This document shows, in pieces, positions 1 to 7,570 of a stretch of DNA of 15,596 bases. The first letter of the stretch is position 1; every line of letters starts with the position of its first letter. Source of the DNA: Planctomycetota bacterium (GTDB taxonomy: Bacteria; Planctomycetota; Phycisphaerae; Sedimentisphaerales; UBA12454); NCBI GenBank assembly GCA_018828825.1, contig JAHJUV010000114.1, positions 1 to 15,596 on the forward strand. Direction: 5' to 3'. Both the position numbers and the translations under genes were made by a program. Under the pieces are notes generated by a model. It had not been told where the DNA came from, made no database searches, and saw only the letters and a program-made list of their open reading frames with translations.

Positions 1-18
1 ATATATCGGTCAAGCACT

Positions 19-126
19 TTACCCCCACACCTATTTGCATAAAAAGGAGGCGGGTCAAAATTACCGACAAAACTATTTTTCTTGTATTTCATTTGCCAAC
101 CATAATAAGAATAGGTGTGGGGGTAA
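19..126. repeat. 108-bp inverted-repeat element, copy 1
   Basis: Left arm TTACCCCCACACCTAT (19-34) and right arm ATAGGTGTGGGGGTAA (111-126) are perfect 16-bp inverted repeats around a 76-bp AT-rich core. The same arm sequence bounds a similarly sized element at 8529-8641, although the two cores are not obviously alike. No protein-coding potential is visible in the core. It could be a MITE-like non-autonomous element or the base stem of a structured RNA; I cannot tell which. No clear target-site duplication is visible. Confidence 0.7.
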
Positions 127-146
127 TTGTCCCGAAGATTTTATTT

Positions 147-177
147 TTTACACCTTAACCACATTTCATAGGATAAT
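147..177 (+). promoter_or_regulatory. possible sigma70-like promoter for the DUF2400 gene
   Basis: TTTACA (147-152) and GATAAT (172-177) lie upstream of the start at 219. The 19-bp spacer is longer than the usual 17, so this is a weak call. The rest of 127-218 shows nothing else recognisable. Confidence 0.25.
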
Positions 178-218
178 TACAAACTTGCCTTTTGCGGCAC
201 CAAGGTTAATATGCCCGT

Positions 219-1058
219 ATGCCGAAAAATGATATTAAAAATATAAAAATAATCAAGAATATCCTCGATGGACTTTATCGTAAGTATAATCACAAAAGAT
301 TTATACCGCCGGACCCGCTGCAGTTCGTATATCGTTATGAGAAAAAGGTTGATATGGAGATTGCGGGGTTTTTGGCGGCGATGTTCGCATACGGAGCGGT
401 CGAGCAGATTGAAAAATTCCTCAACGCCCTTTTGGGAAGAATGGGGAAAAGCCCGGCAGGATTCATCAAAAACTTTTCGGCTAAAAACAAAAAACTTTTT
501 AAGTCTTTGAAATACCGTTTTAATACCAGCGATGACATAATCTGTCTTTTGGGAATTCTGAAAAAAGTTCTTGTCCGATACGGCAGTATTGAAAAACTTT
601 TTCTTAAGGGTTACAGCAAGACGGATGAAAATATCATCCCTGCGGCGGAGAAATTTGTGCGGGCACTGGACAGCAAAGGGCTGAAATTTTTGCTGTCCGA
701 CCCGGCGAAAGGCGGAACAAGCAAAAGGCTGTTTCTTTTCCTTCGCTGGATGGTGCGAAAGGATGAGGCTGATGCGGGACTGTGGAAAAAAATCGACAAA
801 TCGAAACTGATTGTGCCGGTCGATGTACACATCGGGCGATTGAGCAAAATTTTAGGCCTGTACAACAAAAAAACGGTAAATCTCAAAACAGCCATCGAAA
901 TAACGGCAGGTTTTGCGGAAATCTGCCCGCGAGACCCTGTAAAATACGATTTCGCACTGTGCAGAATCGGGATACTTGAAAACTGCAGCGGCAAAAGAAA
1001 TAAATACTGCCCGGAATGCGAATTGGCGGAATTATGCAGAAAAAAACTTTATTTTTAA
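219..1058 (+). CDS. TIGR02757/DUF2400 family protein
   Basis: A 279-residue protein matching the TIGR02757 (DUF2400) family, whose cellular role is not established to my knowledge. Recognisable blocks are a conserved basic/aromatic helix with KRLFLFLRWMVR (169-180), the segment PVDVHIGRL (200-208) that resembles the HhH-GPD strand-helix of base-excision glycosylases, and DPVKYDFALCRIGI (239-252). The C-terminus has four cysteines, C256, C264, C267 and C273 (C-x7-C-x2-C-x5-C). This is close to the 4Fe-4S loop of endonuclease III (C-x6-C-x2-C-x5-C). Length is normal for the family. ATG 219 is used because it opens the conserved N-terminus; its ribosome site is weak. A nucleic-acid role is inference. 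Codon use resembles the neighbouring genes. Confidence 0.85.
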   Translation: MPKNDIKNIKIIKNILDGLYRKYNHKRFIPPDPLQFVYRYEKKVDMEIAGFLAAMFAYGAVEQIEKFLNALLGRMGKSPAGFIKNFSAKNKKLFKSLKYRFNTSDDIICLLGILKKVLVRYGSIEKLFLKGYSKTDENIIPAAEKFVRALDSKGLKFLLSDPAKGGTSKRLFLFLRWMVRKDEADAGLWKKIDKSKLIVPVDVHIGRLSKILGLYNKKTVNLKTAIEITAGFAEICPRDPVKYDFALCRIGILENCSGKRNKYCPECELAELCRKKLYF

Positions 1059-1112
1059 TCGAATTTCGGGTAGAATAGTAGTGTAACTAAATCTTGTGAA
1101 AAAGGCATAAAA

Positions 1113-1754
1113 ATGAAACAGAGACTATTTGTCGGTATTGCGGCGATAATACTTTTTACATCGGTTAACGCATTTTCGGCTCCTGAGCCGGCGGTTGTGC
1201 CGAAGGCAAACCAGTGGACGCTGAACGTTGTTTTTACACAGCCGCAGCAGATAGTCGTCAAGGTTCCCGGGATAAGAAAACCGCAGCGGTTCTGGTATAT
1301 TATTATCACGATCAATAACGATTCCGGCAAAGAGGTGCCTTTTTATCCGAACTGCGAACTGGTGACGGACACTTTACAGATAATACCGGCTTATAAAGAT
1401 ACGAGAAATATCGTGTTCGATAAAATCAAGAGGCGGCACAAAAGGAAATATCCATTCCTCGAATCGCTTGAATTCGCGGATAATAAAATTCTGCAGGGAC
1501 AGGATAACTCAAAAGACCTTGCGATAATCTGGCCGGACTTCGATGCAAAGGCTCGTGATATTTCCCTGTTTCTGGCGGGTTTGAGCAACGAAACAGTCGT
1601 TGTGGAACATCCGACGAAAAAAAACGCAGATGGAAAGCCGGAAAAAGTTTACCTGAGAAAAACTCTCGATCTGCAATACTCCATCAGCGGGGACGAGAGC
1701 CTGCGGAAAAGCGGCAGACTTGTTTTCAAAGGCAAACGCTGGGTTATGAGATAA
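1113..1754 (+). CDS. secreted or periplasmic protein of unknown function
   Basis: I do not recognise this 213-residue protein. The N-terminus is a clear Sec signal peptide: basic MKQR, a hydrophobic stretch over residues 6-19, and a likely cleavage near VNAFSA (18-23). The mature part alternates hydrophobic and polar residues, with segments such as VVVKVPGI-like strands (47-54) and WYIIITINND (61-70). This suggests a beta-sandwich fold. A basic patch KIKRRHKRK lies at 104-112. The only cysteine is C81. The start ATG 1113 is preceded by an AAAAAGG sequence at suitable distance. The gene lies 54 bp after the DUF2400 gene on the same strand and ends just before a strong terminator, so the two may be co-transcribed. 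Function is unknown; secretion is the only firm inference. Confidence 0.75.
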   Translation: MKQRLFVGIAAIILFTSVNAFSAPEPAVVPKANQWTLNVVFTQPQQIVVKVPGIRKPQRFWYIIITINNDSGKEVPFYPNCELVTDTLQIIPAYKDTRNIVFDKIKRRHKRKYPFLESLEFADNKILQGQDNSKDLAIIWPDFDAKARDISLFLAGLSNETVVVEHPTKKNADGKPEKVYLRKTLDLQYSISGDESLRKSGRLVFKGKRWVMR

Positions 1755-1791
1755 AAACAAAATTCAAAAATCAAAATTTAAAATGCAAAAT
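1755..1791. repeat. AT-rich repeat without a gene
   Basis: A run built from units such as AAAATTCAAAAATCAAAAT and ending in ATGCAAAATT. It is the same kind of sequence that flanks both four-helix-bundle genes (3041-3080, 3430-3465, 11868-11905, 12262-12310), but here no such gene is attached. It may be a remnant or unoccupied copy of that cassette. Confidence 0.5.
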
Positions 1792-1798
1792 TGAGGAA

Positions 1799-1833
1799 CG
1801 GCACTTAAACATATTTAAGTGCCGGTTTTTTTT
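1799..1833 (+). terminator. strong Rho-independent terminator
   Basis: A perfect 11-bp stem, CGGCACTTAAA (1799-1809) with TTTAAGTGCCG (1814-1824), closes on the 4-nt loop CATA. It is followed by eight T residues (1826-1833). It ends the plus-strand transcript carrying the secreted-protein gene. On the minus strand no T-run follows the stem directly, so it should act mainly in one direction, although the stem may also slow readthrough from htpX. Confidence 0.93.
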
Positions 1834-1843
1834 ATATTATTCT

Positions 1844-3040
1844 TCAAACTGCCGAAACTGTCCCGCAACGGGGGCATTGAACCTGAGGGGATTTGTAGTT
1901 GGGCGGGACTTTTATTTTGAGGCCGCAGGAACAATTTATAAAACTGAATCCCAAAGTTTTCTGCATAATATCGCCAATATCCCGAGTCTGCTTTTTAGAA
2001 TCTACTGATTTTTGCGGGCCGGCGGTGCGAATCTGAACAGTTTCCTCCTTAAGGGCCGATGACGGTATGGGGGTTGAGTGCTTTGTCGTTTTCTTAAAGG
2101 CATCGGAATAATTGGCAAATGAGGCGCCGGCCATACCGCGAAGTATTTTTACTCGCTGAGAAATCGGGGGATGGGTGCTGGTCAGGTCGGAAAGTTTCAT
2201 TCCTTTTTTCTGGAGAGGATTAACGATGTACATCGGAGCGGTAATCTTGTTTGCGACGGAAAGAGGGGTTTTGTTTTGAGAAATTTTTTCGAGTGCAGAG
2301 GCCAGACCTTCGGGATAGCGGGTAAGTCTGGCAGAGCCGGCGTCGGCGAGATATTCACGCTTGCGGGAAAGTGCGAAATATAAAAGGGTCGCCATTATCG
2401 GGGCAAGTATGGCAGCGACAATCGCAATAACAAGCATAATGGTCTGGGTCTGGCCGCCTCCCCTGTTTCTCGAAGAGTACCGCCTGGTCATAGAACTGTA
2501 GAACATACCGCGAAGGAAAATTTCGGAGATTAAGGTTATCGTGCCGAGCATAACGCCCGCGATTGTTACGAATAATATGTCGCGGTGCAGAATATGACTC
2601 ATTTCGTGGGCGATGACGCCCTGCAATTCGTCCCTGCTTAGTCTGCCAAGCAGGCCTGCGGTAATTGCGACTGAGGCGTTTTGCGGATTTCTGCCGGTGG
2701 CAAAGGCATTAGGGGCAGGGTCATTGATTATGTAAATTTTCGGCATAGGCATTTGGGCAGCGATTGCCATTTCTTCGACGACGTTAAAGAGCTGGGGATG
2801 GACTGCTTTTGTGACGGGTACAGCTTTGCTGGCTGTAAGAAAAATCGCATCGCCGCTGGAGAAACTAACCATCGCAAGAATCATCCAGATAATCAACGCG
2901 ATGACGATGCCGAAAAGGCCGGCTATCGGGTCGGGAGAAATCGACCTTCCTATGAACCAGCCCAGAAGAGCCAGTACTGCCGCCATTAAGGCAAGCAGCA
3001 AGATTGAATTGCGCTTATTTGCCCGTATCTGTTCCCACAT
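1844..3040 (-). CDS. htpX: HtpX-type M48 zinc metalloprotease with extra C-terminal zinc ribbon
   Basis: Membrane-bound zinc endopeptidase of family M48B, acting in quality control of inner-membrane proteins. Two hydrophobic segments lie at about 12-33 and 41-60. The zinc motif HEMSH is at 145-149 (ligands H145 and H149, catalytic E146). The third ligand is probably E229 in REYLAD. Further membrane segments flank it at about 155-175 and 200-223. STHPPISQRVKIL (288-300) is the usual family ending. At 398 residues it is about 100 longer than E. coli HtpX. The extra part has a polar linker (about 305-360) and then C370, C372, C389 and C392, spaced like a zinc ribbon. It is the last gene of the minus-strand run. 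The four-helix-bundle gene ends 4 bp upstream and no Shine-Dalgarno sequence is visible, so translation may be coupled. Confidence 0.93.
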   Translation of the reverse strand: MWEQIRANKRNSILLLALMAAVLALLGWFIGRSISPDPIAGLFGIVIALIIWMILAMVSFSSGDAIFLTASKAVPVTKAVHPQLFNVVEEMAIAAQMPMPKIYIINDPAPNAFATGRNPQNASVAITAGLLGRLSRDELQGVIAHEMSHILHRDILFVTIAGVMLGTITLISEIFLRGMFYSSMTRRYSSRNRGGGQTQTIMLVIAIVAAILAPIMATLLYFALSRKREYLADAGSARLTRYPEGLASALEKISQNKTPLSVANKITAPMYIVNPLQKKGMKLSDLTSTHPPISQRVKILRGMAGASFANYSDAFKKTTKHSTPIPSSALKEETVQIRTAGPQKSVDSKKQTRDIGDIMQKTLGFSFINCSCGLKIKVPPNYKSPQVQCPRCGTVSAV

Positions 3041-3080
3041 AATATTAATTTTTAATTTTTAGTTTTGAATTTTTAGTTGT
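3041..3080. repeat. AT-rich flank of four-helix-bundle cassette 1 (htpX side)
   Basis: The stretch is dominated by AATTTTTAATTTTTAG units. TTAGTTTTGAATT (3059-3071) is, with one mismatch, the inverse of AATTCAAAATTAA (3440-3452) on the other side of the gene. Read on the minus strand, it encodes the low-complexity C-terminal tail of the four-helix-bundle protein and its stop codon. Confidence 0.6.
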
Positions 3081-3428
3081 TTTTATGGACTGACTGGTTT
3101 TTACAATGCTTGTCAGCATTTTTATAAGCTCCTCAGATTCAGTGAGAAGGGAAGTACACATTTTACTTGAAAGGATGCCACTGTCCATAAGCAGCCTCAA
3201 CCAATAATTCGTCTCTCTGGCCTCCTTTGAGGCAATAGCCATTTTGGATACAAAATCTTTGCGGCTTTGACCGGCTAGGGCTTCTTCAACATTTGCGCCA
3301 ATGCTCGTACCGGCACGAATAATTTGTTGTGCTAATTCAAAATGGCTTCGCTTTTTGAGCCACTGTGCAAGCTTTATTATGCGAATTGCGAAACCAAAGC
3401 TTTTCTCTTTTATAGGATTGGCAACCAT
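3045..3428 (-). CDS. four-helix-bundle protein, 23S rRNA intervening-sequence (S23/IVP) family
   Basis: A 127-residue helical protein of the family first noticed in intervening sequences of 23S rRNA (PF05635/TIGR02436) and structurally related to the Avd accessory protein of diversity-generating retroelements. Family signatures are QQIIRAGTSIGANVEEA (about 34-50), GQSRKDFVSKMAIASKEARE (about 53-72) and the following NYWLRLL. No enzymatic motif is present and its cellular role is unknown. It sits between lemA and htpX, which are normally adjacent, and both sides carry AT-rich partly inverted repeats. The C-terminal tail KNSKLKIKN is written by that repeat. There is no good ribosome site before ATG 3428. 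A second, divergent member lies at 11888-12265. Carriage as a small mobile or hitchhiking cassette is inference. Confidence 0.85.
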   Translation of the reverse strand: MVANPIKEKSFGFAIRIIKLAQWLKKRSHFELAQQIIRAGTSIGANVEEALAGQSRKDFVSKMAIASKEARETNYWLRLLMDSGILSSKMCTSLLTESEELIKMLTSIVKTSQSIKTTKNSKLKIKN

Positions 3429-3429
3429 T

Positions 3430-3465
3430 TAGCAAAATCAATTCAAAATTAAGAATTCAACATTA
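3430..3465. repeat. AT-rich flank of four-helix-bundle cassette 1 (lemA side)
   Basis: AATTCAAAATTAA (3440-3452) followed by GAATTCAACATTAAAAAC pairs, with one mismatch, with 3059-3071 in inverse orientation. The repeat begins exactly where lemA ends: its stop codon occupies 3463-3465. Confidence 0.55.
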
Positions 3466-4014
3466 AAAACTAACTTTTGGCACTGCTTTTTCAGCGGTAT
3501 CAATTTCAAAAAAGTCGCGCTTTGCGAAATTGAACATTCCAGCGACAATATTCGACGGGAACATCTGGATTTTATTGTTGAAGAACAAAACCTGGTCATT
3601 ATAGGCCTGGCGGGAAAAAGCGATTTTGTTTTCCGTGCTGGAAAGCTCTTCCTGCAGGGCAAGAAAATTCTGATTTGCCTTCAAATCGGGATAGGCCTCG
3701 ACGGTGAGGAGGAATTTGCTAAGCGCTTTGCCGAGAACACCTTCAGCTTTTGCGGATTCTGCGACACCCTTGGCGCCCATAGCCTGACTGCGGGCATTTG
3801 TAACGGCTTCGAGAGTACCGCGTTCGTGCTGCATATATCCCTTTGCGGTTTCGATGAGGTTCGGTATCAGGTCGTGACGGCGTTTGAGCTGGACATCAAT
3901 TTGCGACCAGGCATTTTTGACCTGATTGCGAAGTCTGACGAGCGCGTTGTAAATTCCGATAACAAATACGACAAACAAAACAATTATCACAATTAGTAAA
4001 AGTAAAATATTCAT
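3463..4014 (-). CDS. lemA: LemA family membrane protein
   Basis: A 183-residue LemA protein: one N-terminal membrane segment (about 2-21), then a long helical domain. The family hallmark is unmistakable: YNALVRLRNQVKNAWSQID (22-40) continuing into VQLKRRHDLIPNLIETAKGY (41-60) with HERGTLEAV after it. The ending FAKRDFFEIDTAEKAVPKVSF is also typical. LemA is usually encoded beside htpX or other M48 proteases and is thought to act with them at the membrane, though its biochemical role is unclear. Here that pairing is kept but split by a four-helix-bundle gene. Start ATG 4014 is preceded by GGGAGG only two bases away, which is close but strong. galM ends 17 bp upstream. Confidence 0.95.
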   Translation of the reverse strand: MNILLLLIVIIVLFVVFVIGIYNALVRLRNQVKNAWSQIDVQLKRRHDLIPNLIETAKGYMQHERGTLEAVTNARSQAMGAKGVAESAKAEGVLGKALSKFLLTVEAYPDLKANQNFLALQEELSSTENKIAFSRQAYNDQVLFFNNKIQMFPSNIVAGMFNFAKRDFFEIDTAEKAVPKVSF

Positions 4015-4031
4015 AACCTCCCTTTCTAAAA

Positions 4032-5072
4032 TTACAGGACTGAAAATTTATGTATCGTTAACTGGCGATAGATTTCGCCCGGCTGGAGAACCACCGATGG
4101 GAAGTTCGGCTGATTTGGCGAATCAGGATAATGCTGGGCCTCGAGACAAAAAGCCCCGTGCTTTTTATACACTGCGCCGGTTTTGCCTTTTACGCCGTTG
4201 AGGAAATTTCCGGTATAAAACTGTATGGCCGGTTCTGTTGTGAAAATTTCCATCGTCCTGCCGCTCTGGGGTTCAACAACTTTTGCGGCCAAAGAAAGCT
4301 CCATAGGCGTGGATTTGTTGAGGATATAATTAAAATCGTATCCAATCCCCAATTTGGCGATATTTTCACCTATCGGCTTCGAACTGGTAAGGTCAAACTC
4401 CGTGTCTTTAACGGATTTAATTATGCCGGTAGGGATATAGCTGTTATCGACAGCGGTGATTTCATCGGCATTTATCTTAATCTTGTGAGAAAGAATACTC
4501 CCATTGTTATGACCGGCAAGATTGAAATAGCTGTTGTTCGTAAGATTAAGGATTGTTTTTTTATCAGTGGCGGCCTGATAGCCGATTTTCAATTCGTTGT
4601 CGTTCGTAAGTGTATACGTAACAGTAACTTCCAGATTGCCGGGGTAGCCTTCTTCGCCATCGGGACTTAGATATTTAAAAATAACTCCACAACAATCATC
4701 TCTTTCAAACACGCTGGGCTGCCAGGGCGCTTTGTTAAATCCTTTAATTCCGCCGTGGATGTGATGCCTGCCGTCATTGGTAGCCAGATTGTATTCCCTG
4801 CCGTCGAGCTGAAATTTTGCATCTGCTATACGATTAGCGAACCGTCCAACAGTGCAGCCGAAATAACATTTGCCGCCTATATAGCCTGCGAGGTCGTCAT
4901 AGCCGAGGACGATGTCGGCCAATTTGCCGTTTTTGTCGGGCATTTTGAGCGAGGCAAGCGTTGCACCAAACGAGATAAGTTTCGCCTCTGCGCCAGCTTT
5001 GTTTTTCAGGACAAAAAAATCGATATTCCTGTTTTTACTCAAAGTCCCAAAAACGCCTTTTTCAATTATCAT
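4032..5072 (-). CDS. galM: aldose 1-epimerase (galactose mutarotase)
   Basis: Interconverts the alpha and beta anomers of galactose or glucose; a cytosolic beta-sandwich enzyme of 346 residues, normal length. Visible motifs are TVGRFANRI (74-82), RHHIHGG (102-108) with the conserved His106, SYFNLAGH (181-188) with the probable catalytic acid His188, GYDFNYI (244-250) with substrate-binding Asp246, and CLEAQHYPDSPNQ (309-321) with the probable catalytic base Glu311. No signal peptide is present. The start ATG 5072 overlaps the stop of the zinc-ribbon gene by 4 bp and has a GAGG-like ribosome site, so the two are translationally coupled. No other galactose-pathway gene is present in this window, so its substrate in this organism may be any free aldose. 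Confidence 0.95.
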   Translation of the reverse strand: MIIEKGVFGTLSKNRNIDFFVLKNKAGAEAKLISFGATLASLKMPDKNGKLADIVLGYDDLAGYIGGKCYFGCTVGRFANRIADAKFQLDGREYNLATNDGRHHIHGGIKGFNKAPWQPSVFERDDCCGVIFKYLSPDGEEGYPGNLEVTVTYTLTNDNELKIGYQAATDKKTILNLTNNSYFNLAGHNNGSILSHKIKINADEITAVDNSYIPTGIIKSVKDTEFDLTSSKPIGENIAKLGIGYDFNYILNKSTPMELSLAAKVVEPQSGRTMEIFTTEPAIQFYTGNFLNGVKGKTGAVYKKHGAFCLEAQHYPDSPNQPNFPSVVLQPGEIYRQLTIHKFSVL

Positions 5073-5470
5073 TTTTTCGCCTCGCTTTTATGACTGAACA
5101 TTTCTGAAAGGAGTTTTATAACTTTTTTTTCTTTGTCGAAATTACCCCGTGCAAGGATTTGCGATAATTCTCCCCTGTCGAACCACAGGCCGTGGCCTTT
5201 GGGACAGCGGTCGATAACAAGAGGCTGATTTTCGTCAGCGGCGAGAACTTTCTGCATTTTTTTGAGGCATATCGGACAGGGATGAGACCTTACCTCCACA
5301 TCGGCCTGCTGTAAAGAGGCAACAAGCTGCTGAGCCTGGGCCGTATCGGCAAAGAGTAATTCGAGTTCACCGGCATCGAGCCAGATACCGCCGCAGTTTG
5401 TGCAATAATCTGTTTCGACCTGGTCGAGCTCGAGAATAATCATCGCATTTTTACAGGCTGGGCAATCCAT
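5069..5470 (-). CDS. double TFIIB-type zinc-ribbon protein
   Basis: A 133-residue protein made of two diverged copies of a zf-TFIIB ribbon (PF13453 type). Copy one has C3, C6, C23 and C26 followed by GGIWLDAGELE (27-37). Copy two has C65 and C68, then C89 with His93 in CPKGHGLWFDRGELSQIL (89-106); a histidine apparently replaces the last cysteine. A lysine-rich tail follows. Proteins of this type are widespread and uncharacterised; metal binding is the only firm prediction and a role in transcription should not be assumed from the domain name. It starts 1 bp after the corA stop and overlaps galM by 4 bp, so it belongs to the same transcript. Confidence 0.85.
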   Translation of the reverse strand: MDCPACKNAMIILELDQVETDYCTNCGGIWLDAGELELLFADTAQAQQLVASLQQADVEVRSHPCPICLKKMQKVLAADENQPLVIDRCPKGHGLWFDRGELSQILARGNFDKEKKVIKLLSEMFSHKSEAKK

Positions 5471-5471
5471 A

Positions 5472-6386
5472 TTACCACTTTTTTCGCCACCACAACACGG
5501 CCATTACTATCGACGATGAAAATGCCATAAAGAAAATAATCCAAAAGGCATTGTGAAGCTGAGCGAGCGGGATTCGAACGTTCATCGAAAAGATGCTCAC
5601 GACAAGGGTCGGCAGCATAATCGCAATGGTTACAAGCGTCAGGGCCTTGATGCGGATGTTAAGGTTGTTGCTGATAATCGAAGCGCGTGCATCCATCATG
5701 CTTGCAAGGACCTGAGAAAATATTTCGGTCTGTGCCATACTCTGGTTGTTTTCGATTGAAATGTCGTCAAGGAATTCGAGGTTTTCCTGTGTAAATCCTA
5801 TTTTAGCAGAATAGCTTTTGAGCCTGCTGACGAGCACGGCGTTGGAATGAATAGCGTTGAGATAATAAACCAGACTCTTTTCGAGCGTAAACATATTAAG
5901 CAGATAGGTGTTCTCCATCGCGACATTTATCTGCAGCTCAAGGTCGGTAGAGACACGGTTGATTGCTCTAAGATGCTCTACAAAATGTAAAACCGCACGA
6001 AAGATAAGTTTGAGGGCGATATCAAGAATAGAAGTAACCCTGTTGAAGATTTTGCCGTCAAAGAGAGTAAAGTCCTCGGCAACCACTATCACAAGGTGGC
6101 CCTTGAAAATAAAAATACCGACAGAAAGAATCCTGAATAGAAACTCGTCCTGCTGGGAGTAATGTTTTGGGCGTTTGCAAATCATCGCGATATGCTCGGG
6201 CTCAAATTCAAGCCGGCTGGGTTCATCGGGGTCGAGAGATGAATTAAGAGTATGCTCGTCTATCTTAAGCTGGTCAACAAGATACCTCCGCTCGTTTTCA
6301 TCAGGGGCAACATAAACCGATACAACGGCGTTGTTATCATCGCACTCAACCAGCTTCCCGTTGGATATATGCAGCTTTTTTAACAT
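5472..6386 (-). CDS. corA: CorA-family divalent metal ion channel with SMN in place of GMN
   Basis: A 304-residue CorA-family protein: a large cytosolic alpha/beta and helical funnel followed by two C-terminal membrane segments (about 245-266 and 278-297) and a basic tail WWRKKW. These proteins form pentameric channels for magnesium or related ions. The signature just after the first membrane helix reads FSMNV (266-270), whereas the canonical motif is YGMNF, so the glycine of GMN is serine; Met and Asn are kept. I placed the start at ATG 6386 because GGAG lies seven bases upstream and the protein then begins MLKKLHIS. An extension to a TTG-type start at 6431 has no such support. It is the first gene of the minus-strand run leading to htpX. 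Confidence 0.88.
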   Translation of the reverse strand: MLKKLHISNGKLVECDDNNAVVSVYVAPDENERRYLVDQLKIDEHTLNSSLDPDEPSRLEFEPEHIAMICKRPKHYSQQDEFLFRILSVGIFIFKGHLVIVVAEDFTLFDGKIFNRVTSILDIALKLIFRAVLHFVEHLRAINRVSTDLELQINVAMENTYLLNMFTLEKSLVYYLNAIHSNAVLVSRLKSYSAKIGFTQENLEFLDDISIENNQSMAQTEIFSQVLASMMDARASIISNNLNIRIKALTLVTIAIMLPTLVVSIFSMNVRIPLAQLHNAFWIIFFMAFSSSIVMAVLWWRKKW

Positions 6387-6497
6387 ACTAATACTCCGTA
6401 CCAATTTAACTGAGCTAATTCTAACAAGCACTACACCGATGAGAAAGAAAAAAAACGGCAGTTTTGGCAGTTAAATCCGGGCAACAGGTGAAATACT

Positions 6498-6526
6498 TTG
6501 ACATTTTTCGGGGGCATTTTTACAAT
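6498..6526 (+). promoter_or_regulatory. near-consensus sigma70 promoter of the S49 peptidase gene
   Basis: TTGACA (6498-6503) and TACAAT (6521-6526) are separated by exactly 17 bp. Transcription would start near 6533, giving a leader of about 27 nt before ATG 6560, which has AAAGGGA in front. It lies in the 173-bp gap between the divergent corA and sppA genes. Confidence 0.85.
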
Positions 6527-6559
6527 TGTACGGACATTCAGGAATGAAAGGGACTAAAA

Positions 6560-7570
6560 ATGGACTCAACCGAAAATCCTTATCAGCTAAATTCACCGCC
6601 ACCGGCGCCAAAAAGGGTCGGCTGGAAGATATTCTTCGGCATTATCCTCGGATTATCAATAATAGCCAATTTTGTTCTATTTTTCGCACTAATCGCGGTC
6701 GGGGTCCAAATGCTGGCAGGTACGGGAGCAGGCAAATCCATCGTTGAAAAAGAAATCGAGGCCGGTCCGGGCAGCAGTAAAATCGCAGTCATTAAAATAG
6801 AAGGTGTAATCAACAGCAAACTTGCCGAAGATGTTTCCAGCCAGATAAAGGCGGCGAAAAAGGATAAAAACGTCAAGGCGGTAATATTCAAGACAACCAG
6901 TCCGGGCGGCGGAATCGGGGCCAGCGACAGAATACACGACCAGATTTCGCGGTTAAAAGCCGAGACGGGCAAGCCCACAATTGCATTTATGGAAACAATC
7001 GCAACTTCGGGCGGATATTACACCTCGGCGGCGTGCGACAAAATCGTCGCTGAACCTACAGCAATCACGGGCTCAATCGGGGTCATAATGGGACATTTCG
7101 TTCTGCAGGATTTGCTCGAAGAAAAACTTGGGATAAAACCTGTAATTATAAAATCGGGCCCTAAAAAGGATTGGCCGACGAGTTTTGAGCCTGTAACTGA
7201 AGAGCAGGTTGCATATCTGGACAAAACACTTATCACGCCCGCCTACGAAAGATTTGTGGATATTGTGGCAAAGGGCAGAGGTGAACTTACCAGAGAACAG
7301 ATACTGGCCTTGGCTGACGGGAGTGTTTATAACGCTCTGCAGGCCTTTGATAACAAGCTGATTGATGAAATCGGTTATATGGACGAGGCGATAGCGGCCG
7401 CTAAATCGCTGGCGAATATTACCGATGCTAAAGTTGTGGAATATAAAAAGCCTTTTTCGTTTGAGGAATTTCTCGGGACAAAATCGTTTTTGCATCTGGA
7501 CCGCAATACGCTGTATGAGTTTACAACGCCGCAATTGATGTATTTGTGGGACGCAGGATTAAATTTTTAA
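6560..7570 (+). CDS. sppA: signal peptide peptidase, S49 family (SppA type)
   Basis: Membrane-anchored serine protease that degrades cleaved signal peptides and other membrane fragments, with its active site outside the cytoplasm. A proline-rich cytosolic N-terminus (1-20) is followed by one membrane helix (about 22-48). The catalytic domain shows KAVIFKTTSPGGGIGAS (106-122), the nucleophile Ser150 in ATSGGYYTSAACD, and TGSIGVIMGHF (170-180). The probable general base is Lys203 in KSGPKKDW, matching the Ser/Lys dyad spacing of the short Bacillus-type enzyme. At 336 residues it is the single-domain form, not the 67-kDa duplicated E. coli form. ATG 6560 has AAAGGGA upstream. Its stop overlaps the 3' end of the convergent PEP-CTERM gene by 12 bp, with a palindrome right after the stop. 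Confidence 0.93.
   Translation: MDSTENPYQLNSPPPAPKRVGWKIFFGIILGLSIIANFVLFFALIAVGVQMLAGTGAGKSIVEKEIEAGPGSSKIAVIKIEGVINSKLAEDVSSQIKAAKKDKNVKAVIFKTTSPGGGIGASDRIHDQISRLKAETGKPTIAFMETIATSGGYYTSAACDKIVAEPTAITGSIGVIMGHFVLQDLLEEKLGIKPVIIKSGPKKDWPTSFEPVTEEQVAYLDKTLITPAYERFVDIVAKGRGELTREQILALADGSVYNALQAFDNKLIDEIGYMDEAIAAAKSLANITDAKVVEYKKPFSFEEFLGTKSFLHLDRNTLYEFTTPQLMYLWDAGLNF

Noticed and set aside
177..830. A 217-codon minus-strand reading frame opposite the DUF2400 gene
   Set aside because: Low-complexity, phenylalanine- and arginine-rich product with no family resemblance; it mirrors a real conserved gene.
3045..3428. A diversity-generating retroelement, suggested by the Avd-like four-helix-bundle fold
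   Set aside because: No reverse transcriptase, template/variable repeat pair or target gene is visible near either copy.
6387..6431. A longer corA start (15 more residues)
   Set aside because: No ribosome site precedes it, whereas ATG 6386 has GGAG at good distance and a family-like N-terminus.
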